Assembly (NCBI GenBank): GCA_945639195.1
Contig: CALZEE010000009.1
Coordinates: 1 to 64,000, forward strand
DNA: 64,000 bases
Source of the DNA: an uncultured Ignatzschineria sp.
GTDB lineage: Bacteria > Pseudomonadota > Gammaproteobacteria > Cardiobacteriales > Wohlfahrtiimonadaceae
Direction: 5' to 3'
Of the stretch, positions 29,564 to 37,123 are shown piece by piece. The translations under genes were made by a program, and so were the position numbers. How positions within the stretch are numbered: the first letter of the stretch is position 1; each line of letters opens with the position of its first letter. A model generated the notes under the pieces. The model was not told the origin of the DNA, did no database searches, and saw only the letters and a list, made by a program, of their open reading frames with translations.

Positions 29564-31258
29564 TTACAATACGGCGTTTTGTCGTGATTTTAAGATGGCC
29601 ATTACTACGCTACTCGCTTTATTTTCTGTCTCTTCTACTTCGCTATCGGCAACCGAATCCTCCACAATGCCGGCGCCCGCTTGTACTTTTGCAATCCCAT
29701 CTTGCACATACGCTGATCGAATCACGATAGCGCTATCAAAGCGATCACCATGTAGAGTTCCTTGAATATAGCCTATCGCTCCGCCATAACTTCCGCGTGC
29801 TTGGGTTTCATAACGGTAGATCTCTTCCATTGCATAGACTTTAGGTGCACCTGTTAACGTCCCCATATTCATAACCGCTAAATAGGCATCAATCGGGGAT
29901 AATCCTTCCTTTAAAGTCCCGGCAACACGGGAGACTAAATGCATAACGTAACGATAGCGGTCAATCTTCATCAACTCTTTAACATGTATAGAACCCGCTT
30001 CGGATATCTGCGATAAATCGTCCTTTGCAAGATCGACAAGCATAAGATGCTCTGACACTTCTTTTTTATCAGAAACCAACAGCGCTTCCATCTGTGCATC
30101 TAGCTCAGCATCAATCTCACCATTAATCTGTCCTCGCTTTTTAGTCCCAGCAATTGGGTAGAGCTCGAGCTCTCTTGTATCAGGTGAATATTTTAATGCC
30201 GACTCTGGCGATGCACCAAACAACGTGAATTCTTCATCATGTAAATAAAAGAGATAAGGGCTTGGATAGGCGCGTTTTAATGCAGCATAGCTCGCTAATG
30301 GATCTGGACATGGCAGCGTGAAGGCGCGTGAAGGGACGATCTGCTGCAATTTCCCTGTCTTGATTTCCCCAATAAAATGATTCACAGCATTCTTAAATCC
30401 TGCAGGATCAGGAATACTCACCCCATTATTTGCATGAATAATCGGTTCTGAAATTTCAAACTGTGGATAACTCTGGGGAGAACTTTGCGGATTAGATGAA
30501 GATAAAGCATTAGCTGTATCTTGCGCGGCAATTATCAATTCATCTGTGGATAACTCTGGGGATAGTGTGGGGAAATTATTATGACCCTTGTAGGAATCAG
30601 CGTTAAGCGCATTGATGATCGATTCATAACGCTCGGCACTTGCATTAAATGTTCGATAAGCCTCAAGGCGCGTTGTTTCAATCGCATCGAGATAGAGATG
30701 TTCATACGTTGCAATATTTGTCTCGTGATCAAGCTCGATCATCTCTTCTGCAAAATAGAGGCATAAATCACGTTCTCGTCCTTGATCTGGAATCGGTACT
30801 TGATAAAACTCGCCGACTAAATCATATCCGAATAATCCTCCAATAAAAGGATTAAACTCTGGGTTTTTAAGCGCAAGTAAGGCATCAAGAATCGTTAGAA
30901 CTCCTCTAGGATATCTGACTTTATCTGACCTAAAGTAAAACTCTGCGATCTCATCGGTATGTTGTTGTAGCGCTTCGGGATAACTATTTTTTAAATAGGT
31001 CAGAAGATATTTCCCCACTAAAGAGGTCGCTTTTACCGTTACAAGATCTTTAAGTGCTGTAATTCTTAAAGAGACTTTCGTCACTAACATACTTTTTAAA
31101 GCGCGTTGATCATCCGTATTCGCGGACTCAAAAAGCATGGCATGCTTTTTATGACCTTCTTGAATAATATGTTGAAAGAGTGCAAATGGCTCGAAATCGG
31201 TAGAAATCTCTCTACTAATCGTGAATACTTCTGATCTTTTAAAAATCACGTCTGACAT
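29564..31258 (-). CDS. trpE: Anthranilate synthase component I
   Basis: Makes anthranilate from chorismate using ammonia from the glutaminase subunit TrpG, the first step of tryptophan synthesis. The 564 residues are slightly longer than E. coli TrpE (520). The chorismate-binding catalytic half (from about 280) has QIVPSRAFTLPCPDP, FGASPESALKY, PIAGTKKRG, LMLVDLAKDDLSQISEAGSI and GTLTGAPKVYAMEEI. PabB was the alternative; the leader with tandem Trp codons directly upstream decides for trpE. A low-complexity linker (about 235-270) contains a repeated 19-base element. No trpG follows, so the glutaminase must be encoded elsewhere. Confidence 0.92.
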   Translation of the reverse strand: MSDVIFKRSEVFTISREISTDFEPFALFQHIIQEGHKKHAMLFESANTDDQRALKSMLVTKVSLRITALKDLVTVKATSLVGKYLLTYLKNSYPEALQQHTDEIAEFYFRSDKVRYPRGVLTILDALLALKNPEFNPFIGGLFGYDLVGEFYQVPIPDQGRERDLCLYFAEEMIELDHETNIATYEHLYLDAIETTRLEAYRTFNASAERYESIINALNADSYKGHNNFPTLSPELSTDELIIAAQDTANALSSSNPQSSPQSYPQFEISEPIIHANNGVSIPDPAGFKNAVNHFIGEIKTGKLQQIVPSRAFTLPCPDPLASYAALKRAYPSPYLFYLHDEEFTLFGASPESALKYSPDTRELELYPIAGTKKRGQINGEIDAELDAQMEALLVSDKKEVSEHLMLVDLAKDDLSQISEAGSIHVKELMKIDRYRYVMHLVSRVAGTLKEGLSPIDAYLAVMNMGTLTGAPKVYAMEEIYRYETQARGSYGGAIGYIQGTLHGDRFDSAIVIRSAYVQDGIAKVQAGAGIVEDSVADSEVEETENKASSVVMAILKSRQNAVL

Positions 31259-31301
31259 ACTTTCCCTCTTTTATATAATTTGTGCCGCAATATTGAGAGG
31301 T

Positions 31302-31332
31302 AAAAGAAAAAGCCCGCAAAATATTGCGGGCT
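31302..31332 (-). promoter_or_regulatory. trp attenuator terminator with competing antiterminator
   Basis: On the minus strand the hairpin GCCCGCAA-TATT-TTGCGGGC (31331-31312) is followed by TTTTTCTTTT, an intrinsic terminator between trpL and trpE. The upstream leader contains GCGGGC (31392-31387), which can pair with the 5' arm of the terminator as antiterminator. With the tandem Trp codons of trpL this gives the classic ribosome-stalling switch: low Trp-tRNA favours read-through into trpE. Confidence 0.88.
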
Positions 31333-31360
31333 TTTAATTTTTCATCATTGTTTTCTTTTT

Positions 31361-31450
31361 CTATTTTTGACTCACACACAATGATTGCCCGCACATAAAT
31401 GAGCGTAACCACCAACGACGAAAAGATCGAATTGAAGTTGTAGCAAGCAT
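31361..31450 (-). CDS. trpL: trp operon leader peptide
   Basis: A 29-codon leader ORF, starting MLATTSIRSFRRWWLRSF and ending at the TAG at 31363-31361. Two consecutive Trp codons (residues 13-14) and several Arg codons sit where a stalled ribosome would free the antiterminator segment at 31387-31392. An AGGA ribosome site precedes the ATG. The stop lies about 30 bases before the attenuator hairpin. The ORF is too short for automatic gene callers, but codon content, position and the downstream structures make the call strong. Confidence 0.9.
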   Translation of the reverse strand: MLATTSIRSFRRWWLRSFMCGQSLCVSQK

Positions 31451-31836
31451 GAATAAATTCCTAAATATTTTTTAATATTTGTAATAGGGTGTCATAGAAA
31501 AACGAACAATTTTGGTTCTCTAAAATCAATATTCTTATGAATTCTATCAATCAGTAAACCATGAAAGCCCTTGAATTTAGGGCTGTAAGATACATTTTTA
31601 GATTCTTTTTTTATCGTGACGCATTTGAATCATGATAAAAAAAGAACCCTGATCTTCTAGAAATTCTTAGGATATAATTTGCATGGTTTTTGGAGGAAGT
31701 CAACAAATTTTATTTCTAAAAGTCAGGGCCAAGAGCAGAAACTATTAAACTATCAACTTAAAAGCATGACGATTTTGCGTCATATAAAAAGGATTTTAAA
31801 AGCACATTCAAAAAAATAATTTCAAAAATATCGCTT
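31451..31836. other. trp promoter region and 3' end of the siderophore-binding gene
   Basis: No gene seen. Upstream of trpL a weak pair TTGTTC/TATTAC with 17-base spacing could be the trp promoter; I see no good TrpR operator. Nearer the binding-protein gene lies a 17-base-pair stem-loop at 31603-31646 (TTCTTTTTTTATC with its complement, one G-T pair), which may end that gene. Confidence 0.4.
31603..31646. repeat. AT-rich inverted repeat, possible bidirectional terminator
   Basis: The arms TTCTTTTTTTATC-TGA and TCA-GATAAAAAAAGAA pair over 17 positions, allowing one wobble, around a loop of ten bases. The stem itself carries the T-rich tract. Confidence 0.45.
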
Positions 31837-32703
31837 TTATTTCAATGCAGAAGCAATTTCTTTTGCTTGCGCTTCAATACTCATCAAACCATTACCAGAG
31901 AGATACCACAGAGTAGGATCTAGATAGACCACTTCGATCTCTTCACCTGCGCCATTGGTGACCTTTGATGTTACTTCTGCTTTAAACGTATCTAACACCA
32001 TCGGCGTTTGGCCAATTGCAGCGCTTCTATCAATGATAAAAATCACATCGGGTTTAACCGTTTCAAGGTATTCAACATCTGCAGCCTGACGATCTTCTTT
32101 AGGAGATGTCTCTGCATTTTTAACGCCTAAGAATTGATGAATAAACTTGGCTGAACCACTTGTGGGGGTTGCGCCATATTTTCCATCATTGTGAATCACG
32201 ACTAAAGCATTCTTCTCGCTTTTTGCGATCTCGGCTTTAATGCCCGCTAATGTGGTATTTAAAGCATTTAATGAGGCATTTGCTTCAGTCTCAGCATCCA
32301 CTAATTTTGCAAGTTCAAGAATATTTTGACTCACAGACGCATAGTAATCATCGGGGTTTGCCGTAAAGTTTAAAACAGGCGCATATTGACTCAACTCTTC
32401 AACTCGCCCACCTAATCTTGGCGAAATAACAATAAATGCCGGCTTAATCTCTGTCAATAAATCAAGATTAGGTGCTTTCATACCACCACTATCTTGCATA
32501 TTCGTTTGATCTATCTGACCTAGATATTGTGGCAAGTTAGTCACAGGTAACGCCAGAATCGCATCGGTTTTATCGAGGGCTTTTAAGGTATCAACCGCTC
32601 CAAAATCCATCACAACGCCTTTTGCGGCTTCTGTCGGATTGGCAAGCGATAAACTCATCATCAAAGGGAGGGCTAAAAGGCTGCGTTTTAATAAAGTCTT
32701 CAT
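31837..32703 (-). CDS. Periplasmic iron-siderophore binding protein (FatB/CeuE type)
   Basis: Substrate-binding protein of 288 residues with a signal peptide (MKTLLKRSLLALPLMMSLSLANPTEA) and the class III fold of Fe-siderophore receptors: MDFGAVDTLKALD, PNLDLLTEIKPAFIVISPR, then LETVKPDVIFIIDRSAAIG. A long central helix links two lobes. No lipobox is present. A good Fur box about 180 bases upstream supports iron control. No permease or ATPase gene is adjacent, so it either serves a system encoded elsewhere or is left over from a larger cluster. The siderophore is not identifiable. Confidence 0.85.
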   Translation of the reverse strand: MKTLLKRSLLALPLMMSLSLANPTEAAKGVVMDFGAVDTLKALDKTDAILALPVTNLPQYLGQIDQTNMQDSGGMKAPNLDLLTEIKPAFIVISPRLGGRVEELSQYAPVLNFTANPDDYYASVSQNILELAKLVDAETEANASLNALNTTLAGIKAEIAKSEKNALVVIHNDGKYGATPTSGSAKFIHQFLGVKNAETSPKEDRQAADVEYLETVKPDVIFIIDRSAAIGQTPMVLDTFKAEVTSKVTNGAGEEIEVVYLDPTLWYLSGNGLMSIEAQAKEIASALK

Positions 32704-33448
32704 CTACATCTCTCTTTTCATTCAAAGGGGCTTTTGATCAATTTGATAGAATCAATATCGGTTGCCAGTTCGGCATATTGATCTACTTAAATTTGGTTTT
32801 AGATAGATTTAGCACTATCTATCTAAAAGGGAGCTGTTCTCTTAAATTCAAGAACCTTTTTCTCAACTAATTCTTAATTGCTGTTGAGAATCATTATTAT
32901 TAGATAGTTAATTGCATTTGTCTACTGTTTTTAACGTATTTTTTTATCTGTTTATTTATCTCTATAAGATCAATGTCTTATATTTTAAATTTTCCAAATA
33001 ATTTCTAAAAAACTTCTAAACGGGGTCTCTTTTTTGCTAAAAATTGAATTTTTCTGTGGGTATAAGCCTGTGATTCTTGAAATTTATGCAGCCTCTTATA
33101 CAGAATCACGTCTTAATCGGTTGATAGATCATTCGATAATCTTTAAACAATGATCTCCGCCGACTTTCTACCTATCAATCTTGATAACGGTATCTTTAAT
33201 AAAACAAATCCCCTTATTAGTCCTTCGCAATAATAGTAAGCATGCCAACACCACAGCATCAATAGGATCTGTCATTAAAAGTTGATCGCTATTTCAGCAC
33301 CTTCTATCTTTTTTAAGATTTTTATCCAAAGTTATTCCCGGGGATCTCCTAAGGGTTATAAACAGAGTTATCCACAAGCTAGCATCTCATATCGATATTA
33401 TTAAATGAACCAATCCCCACTATTTTTACCTTCATAGAGCGATCTGTC
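32704..33448. other. Divergent region between Fur-regulated gene and pyr leader
   Basis: About 750 bases without a recognisable gene, AT-rich. It holds the Fur box (32885-32899) and a perfect DnaA box TTATCCACA at 33368-33376 inside the longer word AACAGAGTTATCCACAA, which recurs at 41 and 44.6 kb. Short frames here show no family-like sequence. Confidence 0.4.
32885..32899 (-). promoter_or_regulatory. Fur box
   Basis: The minus-strand word TAATAATGATTCTCA fits the 7-1-7 Fur consensus TGATAATnATTATCA at 12 of 14 defined positions. It lies upstream of the siderophore-binding protein gene that starts at 32703. Confidence 0.7.
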
Positions 33449-33477
33449 TTCCCATTCATAGAATCGGGTGTTAAAAT
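33449..33477 (+). promoter_or_regulatory. Promoter of the pyrFE leader
   Basis: TTCCCA (33449-33454) and TAAAAT (33472-33477) are separated by 17 bases, a moderate sigma-70 match. It is placed correctly for a short leader RNA beginning near 33485. Confidence 0.5.
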
Positions 33478-33524
33478 ACTGCCAATTTTTAAAATCATCG
33501 AAAACAACTGTAAGGAGAGTAGTT

Positions 33525-33575
33525 ATGAATATCTGTACAACACGCATTCGCCACTCTTCTTACATTATGAAATAG
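33525..33575 (+). CDS. Candidate pyr leader peptide (16 residues)
   Basis: The ORF MNICTTRIRHSSYIMK has a strong TAAGGAGAG ribosome site six bases upstream. Its TAG stop (33573-33575) lies inside the 5' arm of the terminator that follows. The second half of the ORF is pyrimidine-rich (CACTCTTCTTACATT). This layout matches translation-coupled, UTP-sensitive attenuation as known for enterobacterial pyrBI and pyrE: when UTP is scarce RNA polymerase pauses, the ribosome catches up and blocks the hairpin. The ORF itself is seen; the mechanism is inferred. Confidence 0.7.
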   Translation: MNICTTRIRHSSYIMK

Positions 33576-33600
33576 CCGACAATAAGTCGGCTATTTTTTT
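33572..33600 (+). terminator. Attenuator terminator before pyrF
   Basis: The hairpin ATAGCCGAC-AATAA-GTCGGCTAT runs straight into seven T, a strong intrinsic terminator 26 bases before the pyrF start. It would silence pyrFE unless a ribosome translating the leader prevents folding. Confidence 0.85.
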
Positions 33601-33625
33601 GGAAAAATAAAAGAAAGAACTCACA

Positions 33626-34336
33626 ATGACAAAACCAATTATTGCTCTCGACTTTCCAAACTACCTTGAAACCAAGGCATTTTTGGAAATGATGCCAAAA
33701 GAAGAAGAACTCTATATCAAAATCGGTATGGAACTCTTCTACAATGAAGGCCCAATGTTAGTAGAAACACTTAAAGCACGTGGCTACGAAGTTTTCTTAG
33801 ATCTTAAACTCTACGATATTCCTAACACCGTTAAAAGTGCCATGATTGGGCTTGCTAAAATGGGTGTTGATATGGTGAACGTCCATGCTGCCGGCGGTAA
33901 ACGCATGATGGAAGAAGCGCTTGAAGGGTTAGAGATCGGGAGTGGAAACTCAAAAAGACCTCGCTTAATTGCCGTGACGCAGCTCACAAGTATGAGCGAA
34001 AAAGAGATGCAACAAGAGCAAAATATTCAAACAAGCTTACTCGAGTCAGTCATTCACTACAGTAAAATGACAAATAACTCAGGTCTTGATGGCGTTGTTT
34101 GCTCTGCACTTGAAGCAAAAATGGTGAAAGAAAACACCCGCGAGAGTTTCCTCTGCGTAACGCCGGGAATTCGCCTTGCCTCAGATGCAGCAGATGACCA
34201 AAGAAGAATCATGACACCGTTTGATGCAAAACAAAATGGTTCAAGCTATATCGTTGTAGGACGATCAATCACACAAGCAAAAGATCCTCTTAAAGCTTAT
34301 TACACTGTTAAAGAAGAATGGGAAAGAACACTATGA
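33626..34336 (+). CDS. pyrF: Orotidine 5'-phosphate decarboxylase
   Basis: Last step of UMP synthesis. The 236 residues are the usual class I length. Motifs are PIIALDFPN near the start, the catalytic [15 protein letters not shown] (Lys and Asp network) near residue 60, VTQLTSM, and the phosphate-binding PGIRLA and [12 protein letters not shown]. Its TGA overlaps the ATG of pyrE, so the two are translationally coupled. Expression is expected to pass through the leader terminator at 33.57-33.6 kb. Confidence 0.96.
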   Translation: MTKPIIALDFPNYLETKAFLEMMPKEEELYIKIGMELFYNEGPMLVETLKARGYEVFLDLKLYDIPNTVKSAMIGLAKMGVDMVNVHAAGGKRMMEEALEGLEIGSGNSKRPRLIAVTQLTSMSEKEMQQEQNIQTSLLESVIHYSKMTNNSGLDGVVCSALEAKMVKENTRESFLCVTPGIRLASDAADDQRRIMTPFDAKQNGSSYIVVGRSITQAKDPLKAYYTVKEEWERTL

Positions 34337-34959
34337 TTAAAAATGACGTTGCTGAAGCACTCCTCTCCATTAATGCTGTATCGCTCTCACCAAATGAGCC
34401 ATTCACTTGGGCATCGGGTTTAAAATCACCGATCTACTGCGATAATAGATTAATCGTGAGCTATCCTGAGGTTCGTAAATTTATCTCTAAAAATCTCATT
34501 AAGCTTATTCAAGAAAATTTCCCTGAAGCAGAAGTGATTGCCGGAACAGCTACCGCTGGTATTCCCCACGCATCATGGGTAAGTGCTGTTTTAGAAAAAC
34601 CAATGGTTTATGTGAGAAGCTCGCCGAAAAAACATGGCCGTGGAAATATGATCGAAGGGATCATTACTCCTGGTCAAAAAGTGGTAATTGTTGAAGACTT
34701 AATCTCCACTGGCGGCAGCTCAATTACCTGTGCGCACGCACTTCGTGATGCCGGCGCTGATGTGATTGGCGTTGCAGCAATCTTCTCTTATGAGCTTCCT
34801 ATCGCTGCAGAAAACTTTGGGAAAGAGGAACTCCGTTACGCAACTTTAAGCAACTATCCTGCGCTTGTTGAAACGGCGTTAAAGAAAAATATTATCACTG
34901 AAGAAGAGCGTGTTGCGCTGACTGAGTGGAATAAAGATCCGGGTAGCTGGGGTAAATAA
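34333..34959 (+). CDS. pyrE: Orotate phosphoribosyltransferase
   Basis: Makes OMP from orotate and PRPP, the step before PyrF. The 208-residue start at 34333 ([11 protein letters not shown]) overlaps the pyrF stop as ATGA, which is preferred over an in-frame ATG five codons upstream. Visible features: [28 protein letters not shown], the basic loop [15 protein letters not shown] and the PRPP-binding [14 protein letters not shown]. Pairing with pyrF is efficient, since OMP passes directly to decarboxylation. Confidence 0.96.
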   Translation: MIKNDVAEALLSINAVSLSPNEPFTWASGLKSPIYCDNRLIVSYPEVRKFISKNLIKLIQENFPEAEVIAGTATAGIPHASWVSAVLEKPMVYVRSSPKKHGRGNMIEGIITPGQKVVIVEDLISTGGSSITCAHALRDAGADVIGVAAIFSYELPIAAENFGKEELRYATLSNYPALVETALKKNIITEEERVALTEWNKDPGSWGK

Positions 34960-34965
34960 TCAATT

Positions 34966-35325
34966 ATGACGATGGAATTGATCACCACAATTGTGGAAAT
35001 TCTCGTAAATATTCTCAATGCTTTCTCCGTAATTATTCTATTGGTCGGCGTTGTGAAAGCAGCTTGGGATTTCTTAAAAAATGAGTTTTCCAAAGGCGAT
35101 CGTTTTGAGATTGCGAATAAGAATAATGGCATTAAGATCTACTTAGGTTCCTATATTCTGCTGAGTTTAGAAGTATTGATTGCATCAGATATTATCGAAA
35201 CAATCATGAATCCTTCTATCGACGATATGCTGATTCTTGCCGGCATTGTTGTTATCAGAACTGCAATCTCCTACTTCCTCGGAAAAGAGATTGAAGCCGG
35301 CATGGGCGAACAAGAGAAACGTTAA
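34966..35325 (+). CDS. DUF1622 membrane protein
   Basis: A 119-residue protein, mostly hydrophobic, with about three membrane segments (ITTIVEILVNILNAFSVIILLVGVVKAAW, IYLGSYILLSLEVLIASDIIETIM, LILAGIVVIRTAISYFLGKEIEAG). The pattern GSYILLSLEVLIASDIIET is that of DUF1622. It begins six bases after pyrE, so it is the third gene of the operon. I know of no assigned function or link with pyrimidine synthesis. Confidence 0.8.
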   Translation: MTMELITTIVEILVNILNAFSVIILLVGVVKAAWDFLKNEFSKGDRFEIANKNNGIKIYLGSYILLSLEVLIASDIIETIMNPSIDDMLILAGIVVIRTAISYFLGKEIEAGMGEQEKR

Positions 35326-35360
35326 TCCCCGGCAATAGCAATTCTATTTTCAATATATTT

Positions 35361-35392
35361 AAAAGGCGCGCAATAAATATTGGGCGCCTTTT
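35361..35392 (+). terminator. Terminator of the pyrFE operon
   Basis: Hairpin AAAAGGCGC / GCGCCTTTT with the T-rich end on the plus strand, 35 bases after the DUF1622 stop. Confidence 0.75.
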
Positions 35393-35466
35393 GCGATGTA
35401 TAGATGCCGTCTCAGAATCGTCCTCAATGTTATTAAGGTGCTCAATACCTTCACCTTTACTCCATC

Positions 35467-35496
35467 AAAAAAGCCTCTTATATAAAGAGGCTTTTT
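35467..35496 (-). terminator. Terminator of the queF-yhhQ unit
   Basis: Hairpin AAAAAGCCTCTT-ATATA-AAGAGGCTTTTT with T runs on both strands; it lies about 65 bases past the yhhQ stop. Confidence 0.8.
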
Positions 35497-35562
35497 GTTG
35501 TTTATTGTTGAGTTCTTAATGCTGAGTTCTTAGTTTTCTAACCTAACATTAAAAATTAAAGA

Positions 35563-36219
35563 CTATACAGTCTCTTTCTTACCCACAAGATAGTTAGTTA
35601 AAACCTTTAAGATCACGCCATAAACCGGCAGGAAGAGAATGACTGAAATTCCCATTTTAAAGAAATAATCCACACTGCCCACTTCAACCAAATGCTCTGC
35701 CATGTAAGGATCATCTGTGCCGTAGAATGCGATACCAAAGAAGGCAATAGTATCTACAAGGTTGCCAATAATGCCGGAAAGAAGCGGTGCAACCCACCAG
35801 ACAAAATTCTGACGGAAGCGGTTAAAGACCACGATATCCATCAATTGCCCAATCACATAAGCGGCAAAACTCGCAAATGCAATTTGCGCCACTGCGCCAT
35901 AAAATTGTCCCAATGCAGAAACGCCTTGCCATGCACCATCTTCAAATAGTACCGAAACCAGATAGGAAACAACTAATGCCGGAAACATCGTGAAGAAGAT
36001 AATTTTACGCGCCTGCTTTGCACCAAAAATCCGTACCGTCAAATCTGTTGCTAGGAAGATAAAAGGATAACTAAACGCGCCCCATGTGGAATGAAAACCA
36101 AAGAGCGTCATCGGCATTTGGACTAAAAAGTTACTCGAAGCAATAACAATAATATGAAATAAAATTAACCACGGAAGCGCCTTGGATTGCTCCGTTGATT
36201 TAAATGCAATCTGTTCCAT
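35563..36219 (-). CDS. yhhQ: Queuosine precursor transporter (YhhQ/DUF165 family)
   Basis: Inner-membrane protein of 218 residues with about six membrane segments that imports the queuosine precursors preQ0 and preQ1 in E. coli. Family motifs are FPFIFLATDLTVRIFGAKQARKIIF-like sequence near 50 (AFSYPFIFLATDLTVRIFG) and LSGIIGNLVDTIAFFGIAF near 145. It lies 120 bases after queF on the same strand, and probably shares the preQ1 riboswitch upstream of queF, tying import to the cell's preQ1 level. Confidence 0.9.
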   Translation of the reverse strand: MEQIAFKSTEQSKALPWLILFHIIVIASSNFLVQMPMTLFGFHSTWGAFSYPFIFLATDLTVRIFGAKQARKIIFFTMFPALVVSYLVSVLFEDGAWQGVSALGQFYGAVAQIAFASFAAYVIGQLMDIVVFNRFRQNFVWWVAPLLSGIIGNLVDTIAFFGIAFYGTDDPYMAEHLVEVGSVDYFFKMGISVILFLPVYGVILKVLTNYLVGKKETV

Positions 36220-36339
36220 TTAAAACCTTTTTTAAAAGAAGAATCGCCTATTGAGAGGTTTTTCTCTCAATAATGCCTATGTTGTAGAAGATCATTAACC
36301 GCAAAGTGGTGCGTTAAATCACCGACTTTACATGAATCA

Positions 36340-36813
36340 TTAAAATGTAAAATTCTCTAATCGGCGCATCGCAACGGATTCCCAGCGCGTCTCTTTTTTA
36401 CCATAATTAGCATAAGGATGAATGGAGATCCCACCACGTGGTGTAAATTCTCCTCGCACTTCGATATAGAGCGGATCCATTAATGCGATTAAGTCATTAA
36501 GAATAATATTCACACAATCTTCATGGAAAGAGCCATGATTGCGGAAACTAAAGAGATAGAGTTTTAATGATTTACTCTCCACCATCTCAATCGTCGGGAC
36601 ATAAGAGATATAGATCGTGGCAAAATCAGGCTGATTCGTCATTGGGCAGAGTGTTGTAAACTCTGGGCAATGAAAATTCACAAAGTACTCACGATCAGGG
36701 TGATCATTTTTAAAAGTTTCTAAAATTGCCGGCGTATATTCTGTCGGATAAATCGTTGCCTGATTGCCGAGCAACGTTAAATTTTCAAGCTGATCTTTTT
36801 TGTTAGATTGCAT
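36340..36813 (-). CDS. queF: NADPH-dependent preQ0 reductase
   Basis: Reduces 7-cyano-7-deazaguanine (preQ0) to preQ1, a committed step toward queuosine in tRNA. The 157 residues are the short, single-domain QueF type. The nucleophilic cysteine lies in [20 protein letters not shown] (around residue 55), and the QueF motif [22 protein letters not shown] follows, with [12 protein letters not shown] near the end. Translation starts right behind the riboswitch, whose tail CTAGGA includes the ribosome site. Confidence 0.95.
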   Translation of the reverse strand: MQSNKKDQLENLTLLGNQATIYPTEYTPAILETFKNDHPDREYFVNFHCPEFTTLCPMTNQPDFATIYISYVPTIEMVESKSLKLYLFSFRNHGSFHEDCVNIILNDLIALMDPLYIEVRGEFTPRGGISIHPYANYGKKETRWESVAMRRLENFTF

Positions 36814-36820
36814 CTTTTTT

Positions 36821-36855
36821 CCTAGTTTTTTAATGTGGGATGGTTACGAACCACA
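36821..36855 (-). promoter_or_regulatory. preQ1-I riboswitch controlling queF
   Basis: On the minus strand the stem TGTGG (36855-36851) pairs with CCACA (36838-36834) around the loop TTCGTAACCATC, and is followed by the A-rich tail TTAAAAAACTAGG, the hallmark of preQ1-I pseudoknot aptamers. The tail merges with the AGGA ribosome site 8 bases before the queF ATG, so preQ1 binding should block translation initiation. No separate terminator hairpin is visible. Confidence 0.88.
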
Positions 36856-37123
36856 GAGACTATCGGAATCTATCCCAATAGTAAGAAGAGGCTTATTGTA
36901 TTTTCTTTAACGTACAATTACAACGGCTATTCCCGCTGTTTGCTCTCCCGTTCATCGCCTCTATATCTGTTCTATTATTCTCGCTTCAAGACTGTCTTTT
37001 ATTTTCTAATAAAATTATTTCTTTACTTTATCCCGATAAAAAGTGCGCAGTGATCGCTCAATTGCTATACTACTTCGCGCTTAAATTTCTCAATTTCTCC
37101 CACTAATTCATGAAGGATTTCTT

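Noticed and set aside
29564-31258. PabB (aminodeoxychorismate synthase) instead of TrpE
   Set aside because: The leader peptide with tandem Trp codons and attenuator directly upstream decides for TrpE.
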